A DNA stretch of 64,000 nt from NCBI RefSeq assembly GCF_910592395.1, contig NC_088314.1, forward strand, positions 13,890,001 through 13,954,000. The letters are read 5' to 3'. Every line of letters starts with the position of its first letter. Position 1 is the stretch's first letter. The DNA comes from Lineus longissimus (Eukaryota > Nemertea > Pilidiophora > Heteronemertea > Lineidae). The notes beneath the pieces are model-generated. The model was given only the letters and a program-made list of their open reading frames with translations. It was not told where the DNA came from and made no database searches. Shown here piece by piece: positions 1 to 13,083 of the stretch. Both the position numbers and the translations under genes were made by a program.

Positions 1-1807
1 TATACTCGGCGACGAAGGAATTACCTCTACTGGTATCATCAGTTACGAAGTGGTACTATCGGCATAACCTTGTGCACCTGTGGAACATCAAAATACTTTC
101 ACTAGTAGAAGATTTCCCGACTTCTTAACAGTTTCTCTAACTTTTTCCTGATTTATCCGACAAAAGTCCGACATTGTCCGACTTTTCCCAGAAAGGAAAA
201 AAAAAGGTGAAAAATATCAGGGCTTCCCAAAATAGGGCATTAAAGATCAAAGGCCTCGCTTTCCAAAATATGGCATTGGATGGGGCTAATGAGATGACCT
301 AATTCAGTGAGGTAATTAGTATTTACACTTAGGGTCACTCATAGGTCTTTGATCCTTATTAATGTCCTAGTCGCCAACTCTACTACGTGACAGTACATCG
401 ACAGCGCTCATGTTTCTAGGAATATTTTTATCACTCAGTCATACCATACCCATGCATCTTGACCACAAGATTTCGACTTTGCTGAAAGTACTTGAAATAT
501 TAGCGATAAACAATGGGTGAACCTATGTGAACCAGACCAGACCAGCCGACGAATGTCTTGCTCCTAATCTCTCCTTAGAGATGGAGACAGATTACGGACA
601 CCGCACGGTCGAAGACCTGGCCAAGGTTAACTGGAGGAAGCTGGGGACTGCCTGCTGCGCATGAAGTCGACTGGTCATGCCCGTAGCTAGTCTTTCGGTC
701 GGGGAGGCTCTCTGGGGGCAGGGTGGCTAATTGACACTTTTTAAAAACATTCGGTAAGACATGTAAGACATGTAAGACATTTTTTGCGGCATCTGACCCC
801 CCCCCCGCTGCCCAGCTAGCTTTGCCTAATGCTGGTAATGGTGATCATAAGTCAACCTCACAAATGTGCCATCATGATGTTTCATTTTGAAACTTAATGA
901 TCTTCATGACGAAATATGCAGCAATCGATAGTCTGGTATATATTCAACAATCAATATGACAAATTTATAGGCCTTTGAAAGTTTGCCTCGTTGGCTCACC
1001 GAACAGAGCATTGTTATCTAATCGTGTTGTCCACTCGTCGTATTGGCCTTAACTATAGGGGGAGACCAATCTTTACCTTTCCGTCCATCCTGGGGAAACT
1101 AACTCTCTGGGATCGTAAGGAGAAATTTCCACACGAGAAGTAGATACGATACGTACTTTCGTTTATTTGACTCTTACTTGACTATCCGAAATCATAATAA
1201 TAATTGTCTTTCCACCTTCAAGGAAAGGGCATATATACAGGAACCAACCAATCAGGGTGCCGAAAAGGGGCTGCAATACGCCACTGCAATGCAGCATAAA
1301 GCGTCATCACTGCGTCACACAGGTAGGCCCGCAATGCGCCCGGGCAATGCGCCACTGACTGGAACATTTTGCAGTCAATGAAAGGCTAGCATTATGGCGC
1401 ATTGCGGCGGGGGCATCGCACTTGAAACTACCTGTAGACTATTTCGGTCCTGCATACATGCTACCTGTTCCTTAAAGGTACGATAAGCAATGACAACAAC
1501 CTTTGTACACAATATGATTACAGCATTATACAATGGACACTCTTTTTGTGCTACAAGCATCATCACTTATAATTTGGCTTACTGATCACTCAAATCTAAT
1601 CTGTATCACTAGTCGATGATAATCGGGTTTCTTCTGCGGAAATGACAAGCATGCAACGTCTACTGCATTCCCGTTTGTGGCTGTCAATCAGCATTACCTT
1701 GGTGACAGCGACAATCCGGCGTCAAAATATGGAGCGTGAGTACCACTATACATACTTAGTGCTTCCTATTGCATTTCCCCACTCATACTCGATATTTTGT
1801 CTTCAAA

Positions 1808-1985
1808 GATGAATCCAACAGATTCATTCCTGATCGCATCCACCTCCCCTCGAGCCCAAAGATGAACCCAACAGATTCATTCCTGATCGCAGCCACCTCC
1901 CCTCGAGCCCAAAGATGAACCCAACCGATTCATTCCTGATCGCAGCCACCTCCCCTCGAGCCCAAAGATGAACTCAACCGATTCA
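1808..1985 (+). repeat. 53-bp minisatellite in unit A
   Basis: Four near-identical 53-bp copies beginning gatgaacccaacagattc and containing cacctcccctcgagccc. Copy number differs between units: about one in B at 8819, two plus separated copies in C (15955-16060, 16255 onward) and in D (21998-22100, 22287 onward). Confidence 0.85.
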
Positions 1986-2337
1986 TCCTGACCGCAGCTA
2001 CCCCATTATATAGCCTCGATCCGCTACGCTGTACATTGAGCGCATGTGTGAGCTCGAAAAAAGCCAGGAATTCTAGCCCAAACGCATTAAACTGAAGCCA
2101 TGATGAAAAACAGAAAAACCACTCGGTGTAAAAATAATTTGACGTTACAAGGCTAACCAACCAGGCCACTATTCGGCAACCAATCATTTTCGCAATAGGC
2201 ACCACGCACTTCGTCCCATTTTGGGACGAAGTTTTGGTCTAGACCGCAGCCACCTCCCCTCGTACTTCCGCCCATCAAAGAGAGAAGGATATCGTTGGAA
2301 GAATTCTCGTCTAAGGACATTCTCGTTCCTATTTCAG

Positions 2338-2470
2338 CTATCATCAGTTATAGTCTGAATGGACCTCATTCAGACGTGAGGTGGTTCTATGAACATTCTC
2401 GTTCCTCTTTCAGCAATCATCAGTTGTAGTCTGAATGGACCTCATCCAGACGTGAGGTGGGTATATGGAC
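2338..2470 (+). repeat. Exon-like cassette, two tandem copies (unit A)
   Basis: Two copies of a ~76-bp cassette. Each has a TTTCAG acceptor, a ~38-43-nt exon-like core (tatagtctgaatggacctc) and a GTGAGG/GTGGGT donor-like end. Cores begin at 2338 and 2414. Unit B has two (9097, 9173); C and D have three each. Confidence 0.7.
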
Positions 2471-2843
2471 TTACAAGCAATCACGAAAGGAGGTCTGCCG
2501 CTTCGAGTACCCTGCATTGAGAATGGCTTCAAAGGCCATTCATGTCCAAGAATAGTCTCTCTGCCAACGTAGATGTTCATTAAATCGCCAAGTCCCGGAT
2601 GTGGCACATAGGTGCTTGATGATATTCGAATCATAGCAGAGCAAAGCGATCGTACCTACAATCAGACACCCCCACACAGAACACATAGAACGCTGGAGAT
2701 AAAGGAGTGATAGGGTACACCTAAAATTTGGAATAAAAACCAGTATTTGACCACTAAGGGTCATATTTGGCCAAAAAGTGTTAAAATGGCTATTTTAACA
2801 TTAGTGGTTCAGATAAGACTGCTGTTTTCGGCATCAGAACACC

Positions 2844-3806
2844 TTTGTGCAGCCCGCACTTGCCCAGTCTCCGACCACCGTGCGGGGTGGGTCCGGTCTC
2901 ACAGTTCACTCCGGCTTTGCTCACTCACAATTGCTATACACTCCAGGTTCGGGGCTGTCCTAAGACCGTCATACCCATGGGGCCAACCACAACGAGCGGG
3001 TCTGGGTATGGGGTAGATAATAAAAGAACGCAAGGATTCCCTGGGATAACTATTGTTCACACAATCATAACAGGGCCAGGCCTCACAATGCACATGCCGA
3101 TGCACTACACAATGTACAGGACTCTCTCAAACCTAACTCTTGGCCTACAACTGGGCCTAACCGTGTAAACGACGGGCCACGAATCTCCGGGACATCACTT
3201 AGGGCTAACCTGTCCTGCCAGACACAAAGTTAGACACCAAACAAGAGGTGGGACAGGGACAGAGAGGCTGAATACCAGCCTGTTTGGGCAAAAGCCAGCC
3301 AAGGTCACAGGTACAGAGCCAGAGGTGGTCTCAAAATCACCCCGATTGCGTATTACCGACTAGCCACAACATCATCTAAAGGGGTCTAGTCCATTCCATG
3401 GGTATTCATGCTTCCTCAAGTCAGGCACCAGGTTTAGGAAAGGTGAATTTATGCGTAAAAAGAGAGTTTTCTTCTCAAGATTCAGAAAAATTGTTTCGCT
3501 TCCAAGATGGAGAAATTAGCAGACGACCATGTGCCCAGTCGTTTACACACGTAAATAAATTCATATCAAGGCCTAAAAGGTACTTAAAATTCCTCAAGTA
3601 ATATTCTCAAAATATTAAACCAACCCGATGATTTTAGGAAGCTGATTAACGAAGTTAAACTGACCGTTACCATAGCGACCGTGCAATAAATGTAGTTCCT
3701 AAACCAGTCAAAACAGTATAGGTGGCAGCAGCGCATTGCCACAGAATAGTCACATACAGGGTGGATCAACAAAATGCAAAAGTCAAATCCACTGGTTTAC
3801 ATTTGT
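2844..3806. other. Unit A-specific insertion, unclassified
   Basis: Relative to B, C and D, about 0.96 kb of extra sequence lies between the caccttTGTG and acatttGTacattgaatagg segments that are contiguous in the others. It has higher GC at its left part and no convincing coding frame or terminal repeats. Origin is unknown; it may be a degraded mobile element. Confidence 0.55.
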
Positions 3807-5596
3807 ACATTGAATAGGCCTGCCGATCACGAAACCACCTCACCTAAAATTCTAATCAGAAGCCAGTAAATATGTATTTAATATAAAAATATGGCATTTT
3901 TGGCAAAAAAGGGTTAAAATGCCTATTTTGTCTTGAGTGGTGCAAATAAGACTGCTATTTTAGAATGAACGCCCCTTTTTACAAACAGTAAGCCTGTCAA
4001 AACATCCTTACCTAAAATTCTGATTAATGGCCTCTGACTCTTGGAGTACTTGTTATTCAGATTGTGGCAATTATTTATATCGGAGCTGATCAATCGCTAT
4101 AAATCCGGCATCTTCACGCACCTGTGATCTACTCTACGGATCGTGGACGAGGTAAACAAGGTGGCGCTCCCTGTTGGCAATCATGGAATGATGTAGTTAC
4201 GGAAATCAAGGGCTTTTTCCCCAGTTAATTTTGAGGACAACAACAAAGTTTCCCGAAGACATCTCCTGTAGCATCCTGAGGAAATCAGGGATTAATGTCA
4301 TCACGGTGGATAACCGTAGCGGTTTAGCGACCAATATGTACGGTTCAGCGAACTTCCGTTTTGCTCGAATTTTCAAGGTAGCACACATTTTTACAATTTT
4401 CGGTAAGTTCCTGTGGTTTAATCCGGTTCTGCTTATAATGCATGCATCATCAGTCGTTGTAGTTTACATCAGTATGCCCATATGGTTCTGACTTAGAGAA
4501 ACGGAGCTAATATTCACGTTGAAAGTTCGAAATTTGATGATCTTCAAAGACATCATTTTGTGGCGAAGCGTCTGAAATTGACGCCATGTTTGCATGGCTA
4601 TCATGTACTGCAAAGCTAACAATAAAGACTGACGAAGTAACAAGTAATATGCATGCCCTTTTGATGAGATACATTGCAAAATATGTTGACTTCATGAAAG
4701 TGTACGGTATTTAGCGATATTACTGTACACTGGTTTAGCAATATAACACACAGAAAGTGTACGAGTTGTATGGTTCAACGATTAAAAATTATTTATCGCA
4801 TTTCACGCAAAATATGGCCCAGACAGTCATAATTCCCAATCAAAAATGTAACTTTACCACCAATAGTCGATCGTTTTTGCCTTCGAGGCGTGGGAATTGT
4901 CTTCAATTAGCCAAATATTTTACTCTATTTCAGGACCAACTTTTGTGAGAAAACGTCGACAAAAACGCACGGTCTCGTCGATCAGTCTCTCATACACCAT
5001 CACGGAGAGTGCACTTTATGCTTGTAGGTCTTGTGGCACACCGTATACTCTGTTTTATATGAACCTTGACGTTTATGGATAGGATGTCCATGGAGACGAG
5101 AAGAACTGGGATTATTATGCCGGTACCGTGTCATGGGGTGCAGCATTATACCTCAGAAACTGAATTTCGACGTAGGGATTGCCTTTGTTAAACCGCACAA
5201 GATGAAGTCGCTGAACCACTCGAGGGTTCGTTAAACATATACGGTCATTGCAGAAATCGGTCAAAATCACGAACAAAATTAAGAAAAGAGCAGAATTGCG
5301 AATGAAACCCCACGAAACACATCCCCAGAGGTTGATTCCATAGCTTTGAAGGGAACCCGACAGCCTACCGTTAACTAGACAGCGATGACATGGTACCCCA
5401 CTAAACTTTTTAAAAATTGTAATTACATAGCCCTATAAACGACAAAAACCATCGCGATATGATCTGAATGATAGTAAATTGTATCTAGCAAAAGCCCAGG
5501 CCGCTACATCGCAAAAATTTATCCAAATCTTGCATATTTTACTGTACTGATTTTCAACTCACATCATCTGCTAGAGTGCATAAGCGGCTGTTCCTT

Positions 5597-5690
5597 GAAC
5601 CGTCCATTTGACGCTAAATCGGTACGGTTATCCACCGTGGTTAGCAGGGCCGGAGAACGTTAACCAATGATTTCCTCAGGATGCTCCTAA
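5597..5690 (-). repeat. Inverted partial copy of exon 3 (unit A)
   Basis: Reverse complement matches exon 3 across the aggaaatca, cacggtggataaccgt and tttagcg segments. It lies just upstream of the LamG exon, so exon 3 and this copy form an inverted pair about 1.3 kb apart enclosing exon 4. Equivalents are 13117-13206 (B), 19080-19163 (C) and 31218-31301 (D). Confidence 0.8.
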
Positions 5691-8316
5691 GTAGCGTGAA
5701 GTAACATGATTTTTTTTTCATTTTCTTTTTTATTATTTGTTCATTATTCAGAATCACTGGAAACGCCGATTACGTTCACTCAGTCATATTTCGGTCTGTC
5801 TTGGCAGTAAGGGACAACACGGCAAGGATCACAATTCCAAGATTCGAAATGAGGGGCTTTAGTTTCACTATAGCTCTTTATATTTACATACTCCAACATA
5901 ATAGAATGGCGGTGCTACTAGGTGACTGGAGAACACCATACCAGTTTTGCTTTTATTTTTTACGAAACGAATTTGTGTTTAACCTCCGTAAGGCTTATCA
6001 TAAAGATATCATTAGCCTGCAATGCAAAATTAATGATACCTTATCAAACCTGCTGCGGTGGACATCTGTTGTTCTGACTTCTGACTTAGGACCGTCGAGA
6101 GCATACAGCAGCGATGTATGTGAATGGTCAAGTTATCCAAAGGCAACATGTCATGGGAAGGAACCTGGACAGTATTATCAACGAGCAAGAGCGGTATTAG
6201 CTCGGGTGGAAGGGGGATGGGCACAGTTATCAAGTCGATGGAATGGGTGTGTTTATCGGATCCATGAGTAGTCTCCGTGTTTATCACCATGCACTTTCTC
6301 CAAGCAATGTCAAGAAGTTCCATAGCGCCAGTAGGTGTACGCAATGTCATAACTTATAACACCAGTAGGAGTCTTAACGGTTTCTCTCACATTTCCTGAT
6401 GAGACAAGACCACAATTGATTTTTTAAGCCTTTTAGCAGTTAAATTTTCAATGTTTGACCGCGACGCATCAAAGAATGCGTCGAGTAGTGAAACTGAAAT
6501 TTGGATATGATATACGGGTTAGTCTTGTGAGTAACTGGTGCGATTTAAATTGGTGATTGACCACGGAAATCTTTTTTTAAATTGACAAGTTTGACACAAG
6601 TGGACATTTTTACCCACTTCGGCCATTTTCACTCCAAATTTGAACCACCCCCTATGGCCAGGTTGTCGAAATTCAAAATTATTTTTTTACCAAACAGTTT
6701 ATTTATATCTGTAGACTTGCCACAGCAAATATTTTTTCAATACCTCTCCAAATATGTACTTTAGAGTAAAAAACATGCACTCGTCTAATAGATAGGTCTC
6801 GACCCTCCAACCTATGAATATTCATTAGTGGTCTTGTCTCTGATTTATCTGACAATGTCCGACATTTCCCTGAAAGATCGGATTTTTTTAAAACCTGTTA
6901 TAATATCCGGGCTTCCCAAAATAGGTCAATAAAGATTGAATGGGGTTAATGAGGTGTGAGCCAAACACTCGGAGTGACCCAAAGTGTGAATACTAATTAG
7001 CTCACTCAAGTAGGTAACCTAATGCCACTTTGTTTCTCATTCAAAACCACAATACACTTCTTCCTCGAATCGAGTATTGTATTAAAATACTCGATACGGC
7101 GAGGCTGAAGTCACTGTCTTCAACAGATCCCCAATAGGGAGCTGGCTAAATTCTTTACGTTTTGTTTTGTTCAGTCGTTGTTGATAGAGGGAAGTACATC
7201 CGGACAAACACGGACCGAAGCTTATATGACGTATCTGGCCCGATTGAAACAGCAACACGACGCACACCAATAAGCTGCATTGCGTATTGTAAATCGCGGA
7301 TTGTTCCCTGCAAACATGCTATTTTCTCGCAGAAAACGAAGAATTCTGAGCTTTTCTCAAAGTCCATTTATGCTTTACAAATAAGAACGAACTTAAAGGC
7401 AGAGGTTAAAACAGGATTTCACTACAAGCTGAAAGTGGAGGCCATGTAATTAATGAATAATCTGGTGATGTAATGAGTGAAATTACCTCTACTGGTATCA
7501 TCAGTTGCGACGTGGTACTATCGGCATAACCTTGTGCACGTGTGGAACATCAAAATACATTCACTAGAAGAGGCTTTTCCGACTTCTTAACAGTTTCTCT
7601 AGCTTTTTCATGATTTATCCGAAACAAGTCCGACATTGTCCGACTTTTCCCAGAAAGGAAAAGACCTGTGAAACATATCAGGGCTTCCAAAAGTAGGGTA
7701 TTAAAGATCAAAGACCTCGCTTTCCAAAATAGGGCATTAGAGATAAAAGGCCTGCGTTGGATGGGGTTAATGAGGTGACTTAATTGAGTGAGCTAATTAG
7801 TATTTACACTTAGGGTCACTCATAGGTCTTTGATCCTTATTAATGCCCTAGTCGCCAACTCTACTACGTGACAGTACATCGGCAACGCTCATGTTTCTAC
7901 GAGGAATATTTTAATCACTCAGTCATACCATACCCATGCATCTTGACCACAAGATTTCGACTTTGCTAAAAGTACTTGAAATATTAGCGATAAACAATGG
8001 GTGAGCCTATGTGAACCATACCAGACCAATGTAACAACCGACGAATGCCTTGCACCCAATCACTGCTTGGAGATGGAGGCAGATTACGGACACCACACGC
8101 TCGAAGACCTGGCCAAGGTTAACTGGAGGAAGCTGGGGGCTGCCTGCGGCGCATGAAGTCGACTGGTCATGCGCGTAGCTAGTCTTTCGGTCGGGGAGGC
8201 TCTCTGGGGGCGGGGTGGCTAATTCACACTTTTTGAAAACAATCGGCCTGAATCATCGATCATAAATATATACATGTAAGACATTATTTTGGTGACTCCT
8301 GCGGTATCTGACACCT

Positions 8317-8335
8317 CCCCCCCCCCCCCCCCCCC
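8317..8335 (+). repeat. Poly-C tract (19 C), unit B
   Basis: One of two poly-C sites conserved in each unit. At this site the run is 10 (A, 797-806), 19 (B), 14 (C, 15427-15440) and 17 (D, 21468-21484). The second site (about 2667, 9483, 17201, 23237) has runs of 5, 14, 17 and 15. The opposite strand is poly-G. Confidence 0.9.
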
Positions 8336-10740
8336 GCTGCCCAGCTAGCTTTGCCTCATGCTGGGAATGGTGATCATAAGTCAACCTCACAAATGTGCCA
8401 TCATGATGTTTCATTTTAACACTTATTGATCTTCATGACGAAATATGCAGCAATCGATAGTCTGGTATATATACAACAATCTATATGACAAACTTATAGG
8501 CCTTTGAAAGTTTGCCTCCTTGGCTCACCGAACAGAGCATTATACAATGGCCACTATTTTTGTGCTACATGCATCATCACTTATTATTTGGCTTACTGAT
8601 CACTCAGATCTAATCTGTGTCACACGTCGATGATAATTGGGTTTCTTCTTCGGAAATAACAGGCATGCAAAGTCTGCTGCATTCCCGTTTGTGGCTGTCG
8701 TCCATCACCATTACCTTGGTGACAGCGTCAGTCCGGCGTCAAAATATGGAGCGTGAGTACCACTGCTTAGTGCTCTCTATCGCATTTCCCCACTCTTACT
8801 CGATATTTTCTCTTCAAAGATGAACCCAACAGATTCATTCCTGACCGCAGCTATCCCATTATATAGCCTCGATCCGCTACACTGTACATCGAGCCCATGT
8901 GTAAGCTCGAAAAAAGCCAGGAATTCCAGCCCAAACGCATTTGAGTTTAAGCCATGAAGAAAAACAGGAAAACCCCTCGGTGTGAAAATAGTTTGACGTC
9001 ACAAGGCTAGCCAACCAATCAGGCCATTGTTTCGGCAACAAATCATTTTCGCAATAGGCACCTCGCACTTCGTCCCTCTTCTCGTTCCTCTTTCAGCTAT
9101 CATCAGTTATAGTCTGAATGGACTTCATCCAGACGTGAGGTGGGTATATGGACATTCTCGTTCCTCTTTCAGCTATCATCAGTTATAGTCTGAATGGACC
9201 TCATCCAGACGTGAGGTAGGTATATGGACTCACTGGCCAATATCCCTTAATACCCATTGTCCGCTCAAATGATGCAGAGACGAAACACAACAGATTCTAA
9301 TGAGTCAGGGTGCTGCTTCGAGTACCCTCAGTGAGAATGCCTTCAAAGGCCATTCATGTCCAAGAATAGTCTCTCTGCCAACATAGATGTTCATTTAATC
9401 GCCAAGTCTCGGATGTGGCACATGGGCGCTTGATGATATTCGAATCATAGCAGAGCCAAGCGGTCGTACCTACAATCAGATACCCCCCCCCCCCCCAGAG
9501 AACACATAGAACGCTGGAGATAAAGGAGTGATAGGGAGGACCGAAAATTCGGAATGAAAATCGGTATTTGACCACTTAGGGTCATATTTGGCCAAAAAGA
9601 GTTAAATGGCTATTTTATCTTGAGTGGTTCACATAAGACTTCTGTTTTCGGCATCAGCACACCTGTGTACATTAAATAGGCTGCCAAAACCTCCTTACCT
9701 AAAATTGTAATCAGAAGCCAGTAGTTACTATCAAAATATGGCAATCTCTTGCAAAAAAGGGTTAAAAAGGCTATTTTGACTTCAGTGGTGCAAATAAGAA
9801 TGAACGCCCCTTTTTACATAGAGTAAGCCTGTCAAAACATCCTTACCTAAAATTTTGATTAAAAGCCTCTGTCTCTTGGAGTGCTTGTTCTTCAGATTGT
9901 GTCAATTATTTATTTCGGAGCTGATCAATCGATATAAATCTGGTATCTTCACGCACCTGTGATCTACTCTACCGATCGTGGACGAGGTAAACAAGGTGGC
10001 GCCCCCTGTTGGCAACCATGCAACGATGTAGTTACGGAAATCAAGGGATTTTCCCCAGTTAATTTTGTGGACAACAAACCTGTTTCCCGAAGACATCTCT
10101 TGTAGCATCCTGAGGAAATCAGGGATTAACGTCAGCACGGTGGATAACCGTAGCGGTTTAGCGACCAATATGTACGGTTCAGCGAACTTCCGTTTTGCTC
10201 GAATTTTCAAGGTAGCACACATTTTTACAATTTTCGGTAAGGTTCTGTGGTTTAATCCGGTTCTGCTTATAATGCATGCATCATCAGTTGTTGTAGTTTG
10301 CATCAGTATGCCCATGTGGTTCTGACTTAGAGAAACAGAGCTAACATTCACGTTGAAAGTTAGAAATTTGATATCATTTTAGGGCGAAGCGTTTGAAATT
10401 GACGCCATTTTTGCATGGCTATCATGTACTACAAAGCTAACAATAAAGACTGACGAAGTAACAAGTAGTATGCATGCCCTTTTGCTGAGATACATTGCAA
10501 AATATGTTGACTTCATGAAAGTGTACGATGTTTAGCGATATTACTGTACACCGGTTTAGCAATGTAACGCACTGAAAGTGTACGGGTTGTATGGTTCAAC
10601 GATTAAAAATTATTTATCGCATTTCACTCGTAATATGGCCAAGACATCTTAAATGTAACTTTACAACCAATAGTCGATCGTTTTTGCCTTCGAGGCGTGG
10701 GAATTGTCTTCAATTAGCCGAATATTTTACTCTATTTCAG

Positions 10741-11890
10741 GAGCAACTTTTGTGAGAAAACGTCGACGAAATGCACGGTCTTGTCGAGCAGTTTCTCATA
10801 CACCATCACGGAGAGTGCACTTTATGCTTGTAGGTCTTGTGGCACACCGTATACTCTGTTTTATTGGAACCTTCGTTTATGGATAGGATGTCCATGGAGA
10901 CGAGAAGAACTGGGATTACCATGCCGGTACCGTGTCATGGAATGCTGCAGTATACGTCTGAAACTGAATTTTAACGAAATTTGTTAAACCACACAAGGTG
11001 AAGTCGCTGAACCACTCGAGGGTTCGCTGAACATGAACGGTCATTGCAAAAATCGGTCAAAATCACGGAAAAAAATTAAGAAAAGGGCAGAATTGCGAAT
11101 GAATCACCACGAAACACATGCCCAGAGGATGATTCTAAAGCTTTGAAGGGAACCTGACGGCCTACCGTTAACTAGACAGCGATGACATGGTACCCTACTA
11201 AACTTGTTTAAAATTTCAGGGGCAATGTTTCTTCACAACTTTTGTGAGAAAACGTCGACGAAAATGCACGGTCTCGACGAGCAGTATCTCATACACCATT
11301 TCGGAGAGTGCACTTTATGCTTGTAGGTCTTGTCGCACATCGCACACTTGTAAAGGTTCTCACGAGTGCTATCTTTGACGTGTCTTGTGCTGATTGAGCG
11401 TCCATTTTACACACACGTCGCACACCAGTGCTTCGCACCTTACGAGCTTATTACGAACCGTTGCTCGGAGAACAACTTGTTTGTTGAAAGTAAAAAATAA
11501 AATTCTATCAGTCAAATTGTTGTTTGCTTATACCTTTTTGTTTTGTTTTATATGAACATTGATGATTATTGATAGAATGTTCATGGAGACGAGAAGAACT
11601 GGGATCACCATGCCGGTACCGTGTCATGGAGTGCAGCAGTATACGTCAGAAACTGAATTTCGAAGAACAGGTTGCCTTTGTTAAACTGTACAAGGTGAAG
11701 TTAATGAACCACTCGCGGGTTCGCTAAATGTGTATGGGCATTGCAGATATCGGTCAAAATAAAGAAAAAAAAATAAGAAAAGGGCAGAATTTCGAATGAA
11801 ACACCACGAAACACATCCCCAGATTTTGATTCAATAGCTTTGAAGGGAACGTGACGGCCTACCGTTAACTAGACAGCAATTGCATGGTAC
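10741..11890 (+). repeat. Duplicated exon-4 region in unit B
   Basis: The exon-4 segment and its downstream flank occur twice: 10741 onward and from about 11225. The second copy keeps the gtgagaaaacgtcgacgaaaatgc and cttgtaggtcttgt landmarks but has lost the acceptor AG. A short unrelated stretch (about 11345-11545) separates parts of the second copy. Confidence 0.7.
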
Positions 11891-12061
11891 CCTACTAAAC
11901 TTTTTTCAAATTGTAATTAAATAGCCCTATAAACGACAAAAACCATCGCGTTATGATCTGAAGGATAGTATCTAGCAAACGCCCAGGCCGCTACATCGCA
12001 AAAATGTATCCAAATCTTCCACATTTTACTATACTGATTTTCAACTCACGTCATCTGCTCA

Positions 12062-12815
12062 GGCAACTGTCACATAGAAATGAACAATTCATTTTTCACG
12101 CCTCACGCGTGAGGCCATACGTGTCACACATGAGGCCTCACGCGTCACGATTCATCCGTCATTTTTTAGGGGATGTCACATATGGTTCACTTTGAACTCG
12201 TTCATTTGTCACTTGGCGTTTCCCGCGGACGGAAATGGACTCCTCCGAGGACGAAATGTTGGCCATGTTGCTGTTAATGCAGAACGGCCGCAAAAGAAAG
12301 CGAAGGCAACATCGGACAGTATGGTGTAGGGAACATTTCCTGGTCCGAAACTCCAGGGGGGAGTTCCACAGAACCTACAAACATCTCGTCAACCATCCGG
12401 ATGAGGAACTCTTCTTTAATTACATGCGAATGTCTTATCAAACCTTCGATGAGTTGAAGAGACTCGTGCTGCCGCATCTCCAACCTATCGGTTGTAACTG
12501 GAGAACTCCAATTACAGTAAAAAAAGGTCTGAAACCATCGGATACTCATATTCAAGTGATTTTGACAGCAGGCACCTCCTCTCTGCACCTAGTTCACGTC
12601 ACAAAGAATTGGCCGTCCAATTCTTTGAGTCATTTATGACATTCATGAGTTCACGCACGAAATGACATGAATCGGCCAAAAATAAAAATGACTACAAAAT
12701 TAGGCCCTATGTGACATGGTATATTGAAAATACCTGGGGAATTCTTCAGGTCATGAATGACCCGTGAAGCGTCACGCATGAGGCGTGAAAACGTGAGGTC
12801 GATGTGACAGTTGCC
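12062..12815 (+). mobile_element. PIF/Harbinger-derived element in unit B
   Basis: 754 bp bounded by inverted ends GGCAACTGTCACAT and ATGTGACAGTTGCC. Flanking trinucleotides are TCA (left) and TAA (right), one mismatch from the TWA target duplication usual for PIF/Harbinger. Both arms carry further inverted stretches rich in cacgcctcacg. It contains only the 5' part of a transposase gene, so it is an internally deleted, non-autonomous derivative. It interrupts unit B upstream of the LamG exon. Confidence 0.8.
12235..12530 (+). pseudogene. Harbinger transposase N-terminal remnant
   Basis: Starts at an ATG (MDSSEDEMLAMLLLMQNGRK), then a basic KRKRRQHRTVW stretch, REHFLVRNSRGEFHRTYKHL, EELFFNYMRMSYQTFDELKRL and RTPITVKKGL. 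This acidic start, basic patch, FF.Y.RM....FDEL and RxPI order is the N-terminal region of PIF/Harbinger (HARBI1-like) transposases. The catalytic DDE region is absent: the sequence runs from here into the right arm of the element. Family call firm; function lost. Confidence 0.78.
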
Positions 12816-12870
12816 TAACCAAGGGCTGCGGCGACTCAACGAAGGCTTTTTTCCTCTACTGCGTTTTATT

Positions 12871-13083
12871 ATGAAACCTAAAAAAGCATATACAAACATA
12901 AGTAAACGTAAACATATCACAAAATACGAACCAAAGGCAAAATACGAACTAAAACGAAAACTTACGGCTGTTCTTGCTCTGCTCTTGCATGTCCAATTAC
13001 TATGCGGCCAAAAGACCAGGGACCAAATCGGCCGAGGCCAACGCGACCAAGGCCTATATGCCGATGGTCGCTATCATTATTAA
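12871..13083 (+). other. 70-codon open frame in the unit B insertion, unidentified
   Basis: Between the Harbinger element and the resumed unit B homology (about 13114) lies a ~295-bp unique segment holding an ATG-started frame. It has a lysine/tyrosine-rich start (MKPKKAYTNISKRKHITKYE), a hydrophobic stretch (LTAVLALLLHVQLL) and a charged tail. I do not recognise it and there is no second copy in the window to test conservation, so it may be chance. Confidence 0.25.

Larger units (their letters stand above)
1642..7449 (+). pseudogene. LamG-PAN secreted protein gene, copy A (frameshifted)
   Basis: Homologue of the copy C gene. Exon 1 is 1642-1735 (signal peptide, ends before GTGAGT), exon 3 4225-4402, exon 4 4934-5027, LamG exon 5752-6330, PAN exon 7175-7449. 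The LamG exon is broken: a 7-bp duplication (CTGACTT, around 6074-6085) shifts the frame just where the WDR motif of the other copies lies, and a later TAG falls in what should be the ERYQL segment. The PAN exon is still fully open. As written the copy cannot make the LamG C-terminal half, so I call it a pseudogene. A sequencing error at the 7-bp duplication is the main alternative. Confidence 0.75.
1..7476 (+). repeat. Tandem gene-bearing unit, copy A
   Basis: First visible copy of the tandem unit. It opens with the same stretch (start tatactcggcgacgaagg) that recurs at 14613 and 20639, and ends where copy B resumes at the matching attacctctactgg segment. Order inside: signal-peptide exon, exon-like cassettes, exon 3, exon 4, inverted partial copy of exon 3, LamG exon, PAN exon. 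It has a private insertion of about 0.96 kb near 2844-3806. The array may extend left of the window. Confidence 0.85.

Noticed and set aside
9902-10351. 149-codon minus-strand open frame antisense to exon 3 in unit B (and relatives at 4206, 17708, 29785)
   Set aside because: It is the antisense shadow of exon 3 and its flanks; its conservation follows from the recent duplication and it has no domain of its own.
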